This document shows positions 1-22,937 of a DNA stretch of 64,000 nt, piece by piece. Position 1 is the first letter of the stretch. Each line of letters opens with the position of its first letter. The stretch lies in assembly GCA_949318235.1 (NCBI GenBank), contig OX439127.1:39841858-39905857 (forward strand). Reading direction: 5' to 3'. The position numbers and the translations under genes are program-made. The notes under the pieces were generated by a model. It saw only the letters and a list, made by a program, of their open reading frames with translations. It did no database searches and had not been told where the DNA came from. This DNA is from Ecdyonurus torrentis (taxonomy: Eukaryota > Arthropoda > Insecta > Ephemeroptera > Heptageniidae).

Positions 1-840
1 TACAGTAAATAGTATAGTGTATAATAAAATATCTATATTATGCAATTAATCTAAAATTTTAACCTTAAATTCTCAGCCTTGACTGTTACACTCAGTGAAG
101 TGAAGTTGTCACCTCACTTACGTTGTAATCATCATTTTTTCCGCATACAATTATTGCACAATAGTAATTACATACTGTATACTGTATTTATTTTGTACTG
201 TACAGACAGACTAACAATGCAATTATATAGAGATTTTAATAAATAATAATAAAAAAACAAACTACTTCTGCACAGGGTGTAAATAAGATCTTATACACAC
301 ACTGCATTTTTTTCCCCAACAACTTGTCAACAAATTAAAATCCACAAATATTAACAATACGAAAATTCTCTGTCTCTCCACTATCACTATTTATTTACTA
401 AACGTATCGGACGTTAATTTAATTACAACTTCAAATATTCCATTATTTACGCGTACAAATCAGATTGTCTTCAGGACTATAGTCAGCTTTTTTTTTTAAA
501 AAATCTGACTCTACAGACAATGATACAAGTTTATATATTGTCAACTATACACAATATGTATCCAAATATTACAAAATACTTCCCTCCGTATAAATGTACT
601 ATGTGTGTGAGTGAGTTTGTTTTTCTTCCCCATCAATGAAATAAAAAAATAGTCTATTGTATTTAGACGTGTTTATAAAATTATGATTTAATATGAAGGT
701 TTTAATTGTGTCTTAGACAAATGATAGTCATGGGTCTTATATATTATAATATAGGGATTATTGAATTGACCTTAAATATGAGAGTCAAAACGTTCAATTA
801 CATAAGGTTATTATGTTTTGTTGGAAGTGGTGCAGCAAAA
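1..840. other. AT-rich upstream intergenic region
   Basis: No gene, RNA gene or recognisable transposon is visible here. The stretch is AT-rich with stop codons in all frames. It lies upstream of the putative promoter of the first phospholipase B-like gene and ends at a change to a more GC-balanced composition near 830-840. Confidence 0.5.
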
Positions 841-1040
841 ATAAGGGGGGTTTTGCTGTAGTACTTCTTACACCTAGCTAGCTGCACTCTCCATGGCCAT
901 AACTCGTTAAGTCAAGAACTAAGCATTGCCTGGTAGACATCGCTCCGTGGAACGATCTTGTGAATATTAGACGCACTTGTTCAGTCCTCCTCAAGACACC
1001 TGACCAGCCACACACGGAATAAACTTGCACACCTCAAACA
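841..1040 (+). promoter_or_regulatory. Putative promoter and 5' UTR of gene 1
   Basis: About 200 bases of clearly more GC-balanced sequence lie directly upstream of the proposed ATG at 1041, unlike the flanking AT-rich DNA. TCAGTC at 981-986 matches the arthropod initiator consensus TCAKTY, which would give a 5' UTR of roughly 60 nt. A short inverted repeat (CAGCAAAA ... TTTTGCTG) lies around 833-860. No clear TATA box is seen 30 bases upstream of 981. Promoter function is inferred from composition, the initiator match and position. Confidence 0.4.
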
Positions 1041-10422
<9,382 letters not shown>

Positions 10423-11371
10423 TACAAGAATGATCAACAGTAAATGCTGATTAATTATTTGGTGCTTATATTTATGTAATATATATCTATATACAATATA
10501 TGAATTCATCTGTTTTAATTGTGATATAATGTAATATACAATAGATCTAAATGTAAATTGTTAACGTTAATGTAATTAGAAAATATTACTATTTTCACAC
10601 GAAACAATTTTAAACAGTATAAAATAATATTGTAAAACTATATCATATTACTTTAATTTCAAATTTTCAGGGTCCTGTTTTAAATAATTATACATTCATT
10701 GATCAAGTTTAAAGAATGTATTTGTATATTAAAATATTTTTTTAGAGTTTCCTTACTTCTTTTTTTCTGTCTCTATTTTTTATTTTTATTTAATTTTTCA
10801 AATTTATTAATATATTATTATATCAATATTTTGTATATTATATAAACTGTATAGTGTAAAGTGACATCTTTTCCAAATTTTAGTAGATTTCTTGAGGCGA
10901 CTTTCAATGCTTCAAAACTTGTGAAAAATATAACTAGAAAATGGGGAAATGAAATTATTTATTTATCTCTAGATTTAGAATTTACCATTTTACATTTAAA
11001 TTTATATGAATGTAATGACAGTTAAAAATTTCAATGTTCCCTCATGGAACTTTATTTTATTTTTTGTTTAATTCTTTTCTTTTGTCACATTCATGACAAA
11101 TATGCAATAGTTTGCATTATTTTTTTCTTCTTAGTCAGATAAAATGAAATTGATATCACCCTAATAATCCTAGTAATTTATTAAGTAACATTTAATTTTC
11201 TAACTCACAAAATTTTTATTTGCGAAAATAATAATTAATAAATAATATTTTAAACAAATATGAAATTTATTTTCTTGAATATATTTATTTTTAATTTTGT
11301 TCACAAAACTTGCATTGTATATTAAAAAATAGTAATAAGTATGATTTCAACTAAATTTACATCATATTAAG

Positions 11372-11402
<31 letters not shown>

Positions 11403-12179
11403 ATTGATCAAAAATTGTTTACAATTTACAAGCCAAGGTATAAACCTTATCGGCTTGTTCACTTAAGGTAATGATATAGGATTAATATTATTTGTTTATG
11501 TATAATATATATATAATTTTTTAAATTAATTCTTAATTAAAATATTCTATATATCAGATTTTTATGAGCATGATTAAAAAAAAATCATGAAAATAAGAAA
11601 AACTTTTGTGAGAATAAGTTGAAAACTAAAAAAGAATATTGAAGAACAAAATAATAATAATAATAATATGAGTTGCATTTTGCAGATGTAAAGGTTGTAT
11701 ATTTTTGTAGCATTAGGTATTTTCAAGTAAAACAACCATCTTTCCTTTAAGTACTGTATGTATCTATAATTAATTTGTTTTCTATATAGCTCTATACCAC
11801 AGTAATAACAAAAACAAGTTCTTAAAAACAATAATAGATTACTATTTCATGTGTTGGAAAAATAAGTTCTGTAGCACAAATATGCGATGGTTTCAGATCT
11901 GTAAATAATTGAGGTATCAAAATTTGTAATTAAATATACTTTTATGACAAACCTAAAAATACATGATTAATCACACAATCATAAGCTATGAGAAGATGAA
12001 ATTTTATTAAAAATATACTTATGATTACACATTATTTAAGCACAATACATGTCATTTTATTAACTAATTTTGATCCAGGGAAAGAATAACAGAACACTGT
12101 CATCCAAAAAAGTCCACATTTTACATAAATTAATGTACAACAAACTTCAAATTTGAAAATACAATGAACCATATACATA

Positions 12180-12180
<1 letters not shown>

Positions 12181-12264
<84 letters not shown>

Positions 12265-12270
12265 ATATAA
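12181..12270. repeat. (AT)n microsatellite
   Basis: About 90 bases of almost perfect AT dinucleotide alternation, interrupted near the 3' side by TTAT, in the region between the two convergent genes. Confidence 0.95.
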
Positions 12271-13025
12271 ATTATTATTGTTATATTTCATTGAATAATA
12301 AGGTTAAGTATTAATTAAAAAATAGATTTATTTTCTAAAAAAGACCCACATTAAGAGTTGTTTCTTTGTACTGTAAGATACAAAACTATTTTGTAACAAA
12401 CTTTCTGTAATTAAATTAAAATATATGTACCTATTTAACTTTATGGCGGGAGGGGGGTGGGGATCAAATATCTCTGTGGTGCAAGACTATGGTGATCATT
12501 AAATTAATAGGGAAGGAAACTCTAAACATTTATAACTTGTATTCTGTAACATCAATTTTATAACTAAAATTTATAAGAAACGTACTTTCCCTCCAAATAA
12601 CAGAATCAAATAATTAAACATTTGTAATAACATATTTGGAAGATGTTAGGTAAAATTTCAACTAAAAAATTGTTTGCAGTAATTGTTAATAAGTTCAGAA
12701 ATCATCATGCAAAGCCTGATTTATTAATCCTGTTTTACATTTCGCAAATTTAAATTAAAAATGTTGATTTTTATTGTTATAAATTAAATTGAGCTAGACT
12801 ATTATAAACATGAGTGACACTTAAAATCTTCAGTAATGGTTTAATTTCTTAATAGAAGAATACATTTCAATTTCAATTTTAAATGTTTTCTTATTCTGAA
12901 AAAAAAAAAAAATGTTAGGTAAAATTGAATTATGACTAGCCAGAGAATCATAGTGTAGAGTGTTGCAAACATTTTCTAGTTGCAAATTAAGATTTGCTAA
13001 AAATGTAAACTTATTAGAAAAAAAA

Positions 13026-13133
<108 letters not shown>

Positions 13134-13755
13134 GTATACACACACACAATTATAAAATACAATGTATACAATATATACATAATAATATCAAGCCAAATTT
13201 ATACCAAAAATAACATAATGAAATTGTAAGGATATATTAGACAAGTTAAACTATACAGGTATTTCATAATATGTATTAAAAAAATATCATCATAAAATTA
13301 CTTATAAGTTTGTTCTGTAAAGTATATTGAATCTCATTTACAGTGATTGGCTGACCAACAAAATAAGACACATTCATTGGTTGATCTTGTTTTTTGAGCT
13401 GATAAAAGTGAGTCGCATGTTTCGTATGGAACTTTTTTTCTTGTGAGTTTCATTTTTAACAGATCCAAAATTCTAAACGAAAAAATAACAATGATAAAAC
13501 ATACATATAAACGAGTAAACAGGTAACGAAGTCATGATCATATGATTTTAACAAAGGAACATTTTCGCAGCTGGCTCAAGAGTTGTGTGTATAGTTTATA
13601 GAACGAACTGTAGTATCCATGAGAGGAAAATATTTTAGTAATAAAATAAAAATATATTATTTTAAAAAATAGATAGTGGTTATATTAGATAATAATAATA
13701 GAATAATATATAAAAGTTTGGACGGAAATTGTTTCTCAAAATTATACATCATTCT

Positions 13756-13761
13756 TTTATT
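13756..13761 (-). terminator. Candidate polyadenylation signal of gene 2
   Basis: An AATAAA hexamer lies on the - strand about 300 nt downstream of the TAA at 14060-14058. In AT-rich DNA such hexamers are frequent, so the assignment rests on position only. Confidence 0.3.
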
Positions 13762-14057
13762 CCTTAAATGCATTCCAAAATTGCTTTTTACAATACATCT
13801 TCTTCATTCAAGCATTCAAACTATTTCTTCTTTTGTTCCTTACTGACGAACATTAAAATAATTATTAAATTAAAAATCACAGAGAGCACTTCATCAAAAA
13901 GCAGAATTAATTTTCTGAACTATGTGATCAAATTGTTATATTCATCAGAAGCAAAAAATTACAGGTACTTAATGAAAGAAAAAACAAAAACATACACCAC
14001 GCTCACAATCTTATTTATATTCAGTTGTGTTTCACAATAATAATTTACTTATCACAT

Positions 14058-17000
14058 TTATTGATAGCCATTAGAGCGTGCTTCAAAAACCACATTATTT
14101 GAACTAGGGGATTCTTCCCAGTCTATACTATTAAACCGAGTTACAAAATATGGCCTTGCTTCTGTTGGGCATCTAAATCGTTTAAAGAGAGGAAGCCAGG
14201 TTTTAGTTTTACCCCATGGAGGTTCAAATAAGTTATTCCATATTGTGTTGGCCGCTAAAAAGAAGAATTCTTTATTAGGGTTAAGATATAATATATTGTG
14301 CTACTGTAACAATTAACCAGGTTTTATACAGTAATTGCAGCATATATTTTTCCAAAATCAATAAATTAAAAGTAAAACAAACAAATAATTGAATTAAAAG
14401 TAAATGAGTATATTATACAAATAATAAACAAAATCCAGTTATTTACCTCGTGCATGCAATTTCTGCGAATAGTGGAAGCAGTCCACCGAAAGGTACGAGT
14501 AATCAGTGACAAGCTTTCCTCGCGCATCCCGCTTTGTAGGAAAAGTGGCATCGAGGAAAGTTGGCTCAAACTCCACTGTAAAATCTGCGCGTCCCTCATA
14601 ACGTTGACTCTGGGCCTTTAGAAAATATGGAAGAGAGTTGTAACTTGAAATTAAATTATTTCATAATATATTTCTACAGTGGATGGAAAATCATAAAAAT
14701 ATTACTGAAAGTAATACCTACACCCAACCTTCAATGAGGGAATAAAAAATAAAAACTGTAGACTTACATTTATGTACATTGTATCAATTATATAATTATA
14801 ATAAATAATGAGTCCACTTTGATTCTAATAGTAAATATTTTGGAAAGTAAATGAACCATACTGAAAGCAATATTAATCACATTTTCTTTTCTAATTCAAT
14901 CAAAAGTGTTTCTAGTTTCACATATACTCACTCAATATAATATACGATACCCCTAAATATTTTATTATTCCTATACAGTATTAATTTAAAGCAAATTAAT
15001 TAATTACTCTATGAAAATTTACAATTGGTTTTATTGCCAAAAAACTACAATTGTGGATTTTAAATGGGTTAGTAATTAAATTAAAATACATTATGTAGCA
15101 CTGACCAAACGTTGCTGAGCACGTTGAAACTCAAGTGTAGTCACCGTAACATTGTGTAGCTTATCTTTCTCGTTACCTCCGAAGAGGCATGAACAAACGA
15201 TAGGAAGTGAAGCGCCACATATAGATGGTAAATTCAAAAGCTGTGCATACCCTGGAATATCTAAAAGCCACAAAAGCAAATAAGATACCACAATAATGAA
15301 TTAAATCAATTTTAAACATAACGCTACAAATAAATCATGCTAAGCAATACAATAACACAATATTTTTATTCACTCACATGGAGGTGGAACAAGCATGACG
15401 AATGCACGGGGAACGTTTTGATATAAATAATCAAGAGTTCTTTGTATATTACGAACATGCGTTTCCACACCCTGAGTTGGGTCATGGCAGTAATCGCTGC
15501 ACAAGTCATTGGTACCAATCCACACTGAAATCAGCTGTAAACGAAAAGCAATTAGATATTTAATTATATATTTATCAATTGACAGTAGTTTTCAAAATTT
15601 TTAGTGAGATGCAAAAAACAACTAATAATAATATAATAATCTATATAGTTCTTACTTTTTTGGTTGTCATCTTTATTACAAATAATGTGCCAAAATATAA
15701 ATGTTCTTCAAATTATAAAAGGTACATAGTTTGAAAAAATTTGAGAAGTGGTTTGATGAAATATATTTATATTAATAACCTATACGATTTGTTTGTTTTT
15801 TATCTTTTTATAGTGTCAAGGATTAATTAATACCCAACAAAAGTCATTTCAAATTTTGGAAAATATGAATGAACTACTCGATAAGAGGAAATATTACAAT
15901 TCACAATACTTGGAATACATAGAGGATAACTCCATTCAACAAAGGCACCAAAAAAAAAAAAAAAAAAAAAAAAATCAGTAACAGCTTTTTAGATTCAGGC
16001 ATCGAAATCATCAGAATAGGGTGGCGAGGGTGGCTAACATATTATATTGAAATAGCAATAGTATCCAATTTTAAATTGCGTGACACTCTGTTATTGACAG
16101 CAGTCTTTAGCTATATTGTTATAAAATAATTATTGATTATAGGTAATATAACAATGAGTTCTGAATTCAATTTACACATTATTATTTAATTACATTTTAT
16201 TTATATTCCTTCTTTCATTACCTTCCAGTGTTTTGAAAAATTAACTCTAGGATCGCTGCGCATGCGTCTCACTAACTCGATGGCCTCGAAGGGCAGGTCT
16301 TGGTCCATCGCTCCATTTACGGCAACGTTGAATTGTGCATTTGGCGTCTGAGAGCGACCATCACCTAAAGAGTACCCTGTCAGATTGGAGTTGTAGAGCT
16401 TCAGAATATTAGGCAGAGTAAAAATTTCTCTCCAAGTACGTTGTCCACCTGTAAAATTTCACATTATTAACACGGTCCAAATTTTCAATATTCTTAAAAA
16501 ATAGACAGCAAATTACCTAGGTTCCGATGTTTATTTTACCTTATTTAACTTATATAATATTTTAAGAACTAATGAAAAAATAATTGTTTAGATACTGAAA
16601 CAAAATTAATTGGGAGATGAGTTGGTAAAACGTAGAATGCTTTTTAATTCGTACGAAGAGAGGTCATATTGAGAGTCAATGTTAAAATATTCTGTTGATT
16701 TTACTATAAGTTTAATTAATTGAGTACTGTCTACTTATTTCCTGACGATGAGTTTTTATGATGTCATATAATGGTGTATACAGTATTATTATAGTTGTGC
16801 AAAGCATCATTATAGATTTTATTTTGAATGGAAGAGCTAGCACTTCAAACAAAAGAGCTGCTTCGTCATTTTTAAAATCTATGCATAGAAATTTGATATT
16901 TTTTTTATAAAATGGGGGTGCCATTAGCTTGAGTATTTGTTTGTAATAAATAACGTTTGAAATTTGCCTTGACAATGATTATCTAATAATATATGAAAAC

Positions 17001-20000
17001 AACGCCGCCACTCGAAAAAAAATCGTTCAAGGTCTTAGAATTTTTACAAACTTATCCGTAAAATAGGAAACTAAAGAAGTTATTAAAATAATAATTAATA
17101 TTATTTTGCTATGACACATGATATTTTAATATCATGTATATAATAGTTGGTTCAAGCTGTACTATTTTATCTTATATTCTGTCGGAAACACAAAACCAAG
17201 AGCTGCTACCACAGGACCGCAGGTTATAATATCGTGTCTCCTCAAAAATGGAATAGAGATTTTAACGACGGGAATGTTATAGAATTCAACTAAAGTAAAT
17301 GAATATAGCTTACATTTCGGCATTGTATGTGTATTATATGTGTGTATTTGTCAAGTAAGTTATAACATAACCAGTAAGCAAATTGTTATATGTGAATATG
17401 AGCTACCTTAAAAAATTGTAATTTTTATTATTGTTTTACTGCATATTCTTCTTGTTGTTATATTATTGGCTAAATGCTATATAGCCAAGATTCATGTAAT
17501 ACGGTTGAAATAGCTCTGTATGCACCATTGTTATTATTACTTTGTTTATTGGTACAGGTATATGTATATAGAAAAAGTACAAACAAATTGTGGTTTATAT
17601 TATTACTATGTAGGTACTTGGTACTTATTGCTATTGCTTCTTGCTTCAAACAAACGGAAATAAAAAATACAAACAATAATGGGTGATTTTTTTCTGAAGA
17701 TTTAATATATAGTTATTAAATAGTAGTATAGGTTACGATAGATTTCTAAACAATACTATATTATTGACGGCTTGTTATATTTTCGTACATTTATTTGTTT
17801 ATGTGGCCATTAATTTGTCCGTGTGGAGGAGGTAATATTCGTTCAATGCTGTAATTTTAAAATAATCTTACGCTTTGAAAGTCACGTGCACGCAAAAAAA
17901 AATCCTGTCAATGAGGAAAAGAGAGCAAGATGAATTTTTAATTTTCATCTTGACCTTTAAATGTATGAGAAGTATAGGTAGCTGCTTTAGGCTGGATGGG
18001 CGGTTGTCCTTCATATACAGCTACCTCAGCACGCAACATATTATAGCGTGCTTCATAACTAATAAAATTGTGTTGGTCGGATGAATTAATTCAAATATTA
18101 CATAATACATGTTTCTTTTGTATGTATTACAATAATATTATATGAATTTAAGAATCTATAAAATGTGTAATACTTGTCCCTATATTAAAAATATTATTGT
18201 GTTCACAAGATTGTAATAATCTATTTTACTATTTAGATTCAGTGTGCGTGTTTTTCTCATAAGAATAACATTGCAAATTTAATGCTAGTTTTTGAATGGT
18301 AAAATATTTAACATAACCGTTGTGTAGGTAGGTATGGTACATATTATATGTAACGCACGGAAATAAAAAACTTGCACTACTATCTATAGACTGAATTGCA
18401 ACGCTAAAAGTGCAAGTTATTCATTCCATTTCGGGTAAAGTAGATCTTGTGTTGTATGTAAAATAAATAACTTCTTTATACAAAATGATGTACAATATGG
18501 AAAATATATGAGTTGAGAGTTCATTACCTGCTACCCATGACATTCCTCGATTATCAAGGGTTAAAATATCATAGAAAGTGGTTGACAGTGCTCCTGTAGC
18601 TGCAGTGAGGCTATCACCAATAGAAGCTACTACATCAATGTCACCAGGGCGTAGTTGATGCACAGAGGTTGGCCTTATGGCAGAGCGTGCACCAGGTGCA
18701 CCAGGTCCAGTGGCACAGGGAAATGGCTTTGAAGCTGGTATCACACGTTGTCTGCCGCTCTGTAAACAAATTTCATCATAATTCAAGTTCATTGATCACC
18801 TTTGGGGATCAAATTTTCAAAAACAATATCATAAAAAAATATAGCGAACTTAGAAGAGATATATAAACAGAACTAACTTTTAAAAAAAGTTATATTGTTA
18901 TTTGCAAATTTGCATACATCATAATGTAATTAGGAGTATTAATTCTGATATACATATACTATTCTTTGTCTTATTATAAAAATACAATTGAGCTTGTTTT
19001 TATTGCTAATAGTTTCTCAGAGCTAAGTGCAATATATTATATTGTATGTTTTATAAAAATATAATACCACTAATACAAACATAATTATATGAAATAATAA
19101 TACGTAACCGACTCCTTCATATTATACAGTTATGAATGCATTATAACAACCAAGTTAACATTCTCGTCAGTTAAAATACGTGGAATGTTGGGAGTGATGT
19201 TATATTATATAATATTTAAGTTCACTTTCTAATAGTATTCAAAGCAGATTCACTCGGCCTTGACCTAACAAAATGTGAAAATTATTGTTTTGAATGAGTT
19301 GTAATGTTATAGGATTGTAATTAATTTCTTAACTTTGAAGTATGAAAATTAATTACTAACTATTCCATAGCAACCTATTAACAGTATTTAATGTAATTGT
19401 TTTTGTTTGTTTTTGTATATTATATACGTGTAGCTTCTAAAAAATCTAACGGAATTCGTATTTTTTTATTTAATTTTTTTACTTAGAGTGTTTAATTATG
19501 TGTCAAGGAAATTTAATTTATTAGTTATTATTGTAGTGGAATAAATATATGAAATAAGAGAAGATTTTATTGACCGATGTTACAATCACAAACAAGCATT
19601 ACTTGTTGTCATCTTCTCAATCAAATAAATAAATAAAAAAAAATCTATAGAATAAATAAATGTCACATAATTATAGTACAGTATTTTGTAATAATGCTTA
19701 CACTTTACGCTAAAATAAATTAAGTTAATAAGTGCAATTTGCTGTATATATTTTCTTGTGTTAAACATCAGAATGTTAATGTTTTCAATTTTGTATTAAT
19801 ATTACCGTCTATTACGCCCGTCATAACTTCCTCAATACCGTCCTTCATCATTTTAACAGAACTTAAAATATCAATTATAGCATATATAGTGATAGTATGA
19901 TTAATAATTCATACAATATACATTGCACTCACTGTATAATAATATGCAAGGTCCATATTATGAACCTTGAATAATATGCAGTGTATAATATCATATAAAG

Positions 20001-20468
20001 AACAAAAATATAGTATACCAATATAATACAGTATATAGCAAAATGACATGAAACAGCTTTTGCTCTTACTATATATTAATGATAGTCAAATACGTGGCTT
20101 AAAAGTTTTATTCTTCAGTATTAAACCTTTAAATTGTATTATTTTTCCAATATTCTTGACAGTATATCAGTGTATCTTACTAACACAATTAATCTATGAT
20201 ATACGTGTAACAAGTACGTGTTATTTTTACTATTTAACTTTACATTAATATTTTATTGCTTTGAGACACAACGAGTAACACTTTTTCTGTCACTCTCCCT
20301 ACATATAATTTTTTTTAAATTATTTTAATGGAAACTTACGTGCATATTAAAGTTGTTGGGTAGGCCGAGTGCCCATGCAACAAGCAAAATAAGTAGGAAG
20401 CCTAACAACGAGCACAGCGAGGGTCGTCCCTTGTTGGAGCCAACATCGGGTCTAGCACATGCTGCCAT
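14058..20468 (-). CDS. Phospholipase B1-like GDSL/SGNH hydrolase (gene 2, 7 coding exons)
   Basis: Paralogue of gene 1 on the opposite strand and a predicted lipid ester hydrolase of the phospholipase B1 family. Coding exons in transcript order: 20468-20340, 18759-18528, 16448-16222, 15534-15378, 15260-15106, 14615-14447 and 14254-14058. They total 1266 nt, or 421 residues plus TAA, with GT-AG junctions and unbroken phase. Residues 1-17 are polar and basic; 18-35 are hydrophobic ([19 protein letters not shown]), so this is either a long-leader signal peptide or a type II anchor. A Pro/Gly/Ala-rich linker (51-67) leads to [11 protein letters not shown] (76-86) and GDSLTA with Ser93. Gly166 (NVAVNGA), Asn205 (GTND) and Asp345/His348 (DCFH) complete the site. 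[13 protein letters not shown] marks the C-terminal family motif. The ATG is preceded directly by a splice acceptor (ATTATTTTCAG at 20470), so the 5' UTR continues in an upstream exon. Nothing suggests a pseudogene. Confidence 0.92.
15951..15974. repeat. A homopolymer in intron 3 of gene 2
   Basis: An uninterrupted A-run on the + strand within the intron between the exons at 15534 and 16222. It is one of many 15-30 nt A/T runs in the window; some are probably old retroposon tails. Confidence 0.8.
18190..18290 (-). repeat. Dispersed repeat family, copy 1 (intron 2 of gene 2)
   Basis: Read on the - strand, this stretch contains TTCTTATGAGAAAAACACG followed by a segment matching CTGAATTTAAATGGTAAAATA and a CAATCTTGTGAACA end. 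The same ordered blocks occur at 42535-42655 (+) and 43908-44020 (-). No ORF is present. It lies in the 2.08-kb intron between the exons at 16448 and 18528. Confidence 0.6.
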
Positions 20469-20469
20469 C

Positions 20470-20700
20470 CTGAAAATAATTCAACAATTAAAATACATAT
20501 TATAAAGTTTACGCAATGAAGGTATGTATGTCGTGACGGTCATCTATCAGACAGGTTGCACCGTCGTATGTTTCAAATATTAAACTATGAGGCGGTTGCA
20601 TGAAGTTGCGCGCTAGCTCTGTGCTTGATCAACACATAAATACGCACACTGCCCAACATAGAACAAACATCGTTTTTGGCCATTTTCATAGATAAATTAT
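20470..20700. other. Moderately GC-balanced sequence just upstream of gene 2 ATG exon
   Basis: On the - strand this region leads into the acceptor at 20470. Its higher GC and a weak donor (GTAAAC near 20515) could reflect a nearby 5' UTR exon, but the intron it implies (about 46 nt) is shorter than usual in insects. No coding frame is visible. Confidence 0.25.
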
Positions 20701-21198
20701 GTGTATTGTCATTTTATTATTATTCTCTGGTGTAAACTGCTGATTTCAACATAAAAAACTCAACAGTAGTATTGAATAATTGTTGTTATTTTTTAATTGA
20801 AAAAAAAAAAATTTATATAAATATACCTGTCGACATTATTTTGTCTGCTCATATATGGCGTCGAAGTGCAAGCGTAAATCTATTAATAAAATCCACCAAT
20901 ACATTTGAATACCATAAATATAATATGTGTGTGGTGTGTGTGTGGAATGCTGAATTAAATAATATCATGAACGAAAAAATAGTTAATAAGACTAGAAGTG
21001 CTAAACAATTAATTGTTTTAATTATATTTATGCTAATGTGTAATTAACTTAGTCATGGTCAGCTGAGCATAAACTATACAAAGATTTGGCAGGGACAGTT
21101 TTTGACACATTAGTATTGTTTGCTTTAATTATATGCATGTGCGAAATGTGAAAATTTACATATTTTTGTTATTTTTCAAGAACAATAAGTTTATTGAC

Positions 21199-21308
<110 letters not shown>

Positions 21309-22609
21309 GTGTATGTGTGTGTTATGGTTATAATAACACGGAAGTAAATAAAGTAAAATTAATTTCCATATAGTTATAAAATGAGAAAGCTGTATTAAAT
21401 AATATAATAAGTGATGAGTAGTGTTTATACTAATTAAAAATAATTACCAAGTTCTAGTTTGCGACTTTGCGAGAGTATTTGACACTGAAAGTTCAAAATG
21501 CTGGATATCACGGTCACAAAAAATACTTCCTTATTATTATGATATAGTATTAGAAATGTAATCGGGTGTTGGATTTCCACTTGAATTGTTGTTATCACAT
21601 GACTTTGCCATAATTAATTGTTTTTGTTTAGTCGTCGTATTCGCAAGAAGTTGAAACTAATATTGAGTAACATTGATTGCTTTTCAATTATTTGCGTTAT
21701 TGAATTTACTCTATCTGAATTTTCACATTTATCTTCTTAAATTCCCAGGGATTTATATAGTGGGTGACTTGCAAGTGCTTTTAATGAAAGAGTTAACGTA
21801 TTTTACATATTATATTTTTATAATTTTTTACATTGTAGACTTTTGTTGGTTATTAAATTAAATTTTAACACTGCGCACATATTCATTAATTTATTGATTA
21901 ACGTACTAAAATTAAATTATTAATCATAATTAAAAGAGAGCAAACAATAAAATCAGAATTATTAAATTAATTGGTGAACGGTTTAACATGGGTAACTAAA
22001 ATACATTGTTTAGCATTATGATTTTTCCATGTCTATAGATTTTATTAAAACACGAATTCAATGGAAGGATAATATAATTATAATGGAGGCCCGGAAATTA
22101 TATAGTGATTAAAGCTAAGCGATAAAGTGACACTTATTATGCCTCACTTTTAAAGTGTTTAAAAAAACCATCAAGAGGATAAAATAATAATAAGATAAAT
22201 AATTACTTCTCTGTAATTATTGGATGGTTCCCATATTAGCGCGTGATGTCCTATAGATGTTTTGTATGTTAAAATAATCTTTCTAGTTCTTTCAGGTATC
22301 TAAGTAACAATTAATTAAATACAAAGAAGATATAAAGTTCTGCAAGCATAAATTGCAGTGAAAAACATATACTTAAAAATCTTTGAAATAAATTTTCTTA
22401 TCTTATTGTTTGTTGTACCAATAAAAGCCAAATTTTAACTAAGTTTTCTTGTTTTTAAATTACTAAAGTTATATAATATATTTTTTATATAATTCTACTT
22501 AGAAGTTAAATTGACATAATCATGCAAATTTAAAGTCCATGGCAAGTCACAAGTAAAATGAACAAATTGGTGCAAGGACTGCATGTATTGACTAATAAAG
22601 GAACAACTG

Positions 22610-22728
22610 TTTTGAGGCCGACTATAAGCGATTTCGCTTACATCCGCTTTCGTTTTAACGTATGCGCATGCGTAGAAGGTCAAAGCGGAAGCGGATGTGA
22701 GCGAAATCGCTTCTAGTTGGCCTCAAAA
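22610..22728. mobile_element. Foldback element A (hairpin cluster)
   Basis: Inverted arms of about 45-50 bases: TTTTGAGGCCGACTATAAGC at the left and its near-perfect reverse complement ending GGCCTCAAAA at the right. Arms continue inward through GCGATTTCGCTTACATCCGC. The loop is short and contains ATGCGCATGCG, itself palindromic. There is no coding content. It lies directly upstream of the three related hairpins at 22746-23302 but does not share their sequence. Confidence 0.75.
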
Positions 22729-22745
22729 TATAGACTGTTTATAGT

Positions 22746-22908
22746 GTTTATGTTTACTCTAAAATACGGACAAGGAAATGCCGGAAAAGGAAACCATGTG
22801 ATGGTAAAAGTGGGAGAAGAGCTGGTGCTAGCAAGCAAGCTATAGGGCTGAGCTACCTCCCACTTTTACCATCACGCTTCCTTTTCCGCATTTTGAGTAA
22901 ACATAAGC
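22746..22908 (+). mobile_element. Foldback element B (CCGGAAAAGG family)
   Basis: The left arm begins GTTTATGTTTACTCTAAAAT and continues CCGGAAAAGGAAACCATGTG and GGTAAAAGTGGGAG. The right arm is its reverse complement ending TTTTGAGTAAACATAAGC. The loop carries GCTGGTGCTAGCAAGCAAGC...GGGCTGAGC. This loop sequence is unique enough to orient copies of the family: B and D share one orientation, C the other. Confidence 0.75.
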
Positions 22909-22937
22909 AATCATAGTTGATCCTTTATCAGTCAATT

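Noticed and set aside
14366..14599. 77-codon - frame overlapping gene 2 exon 6
   Set aside because: It is in the wrong frame; the true frame here reads the DCFH catalytic motif and joins the neighbouring exons in phase.
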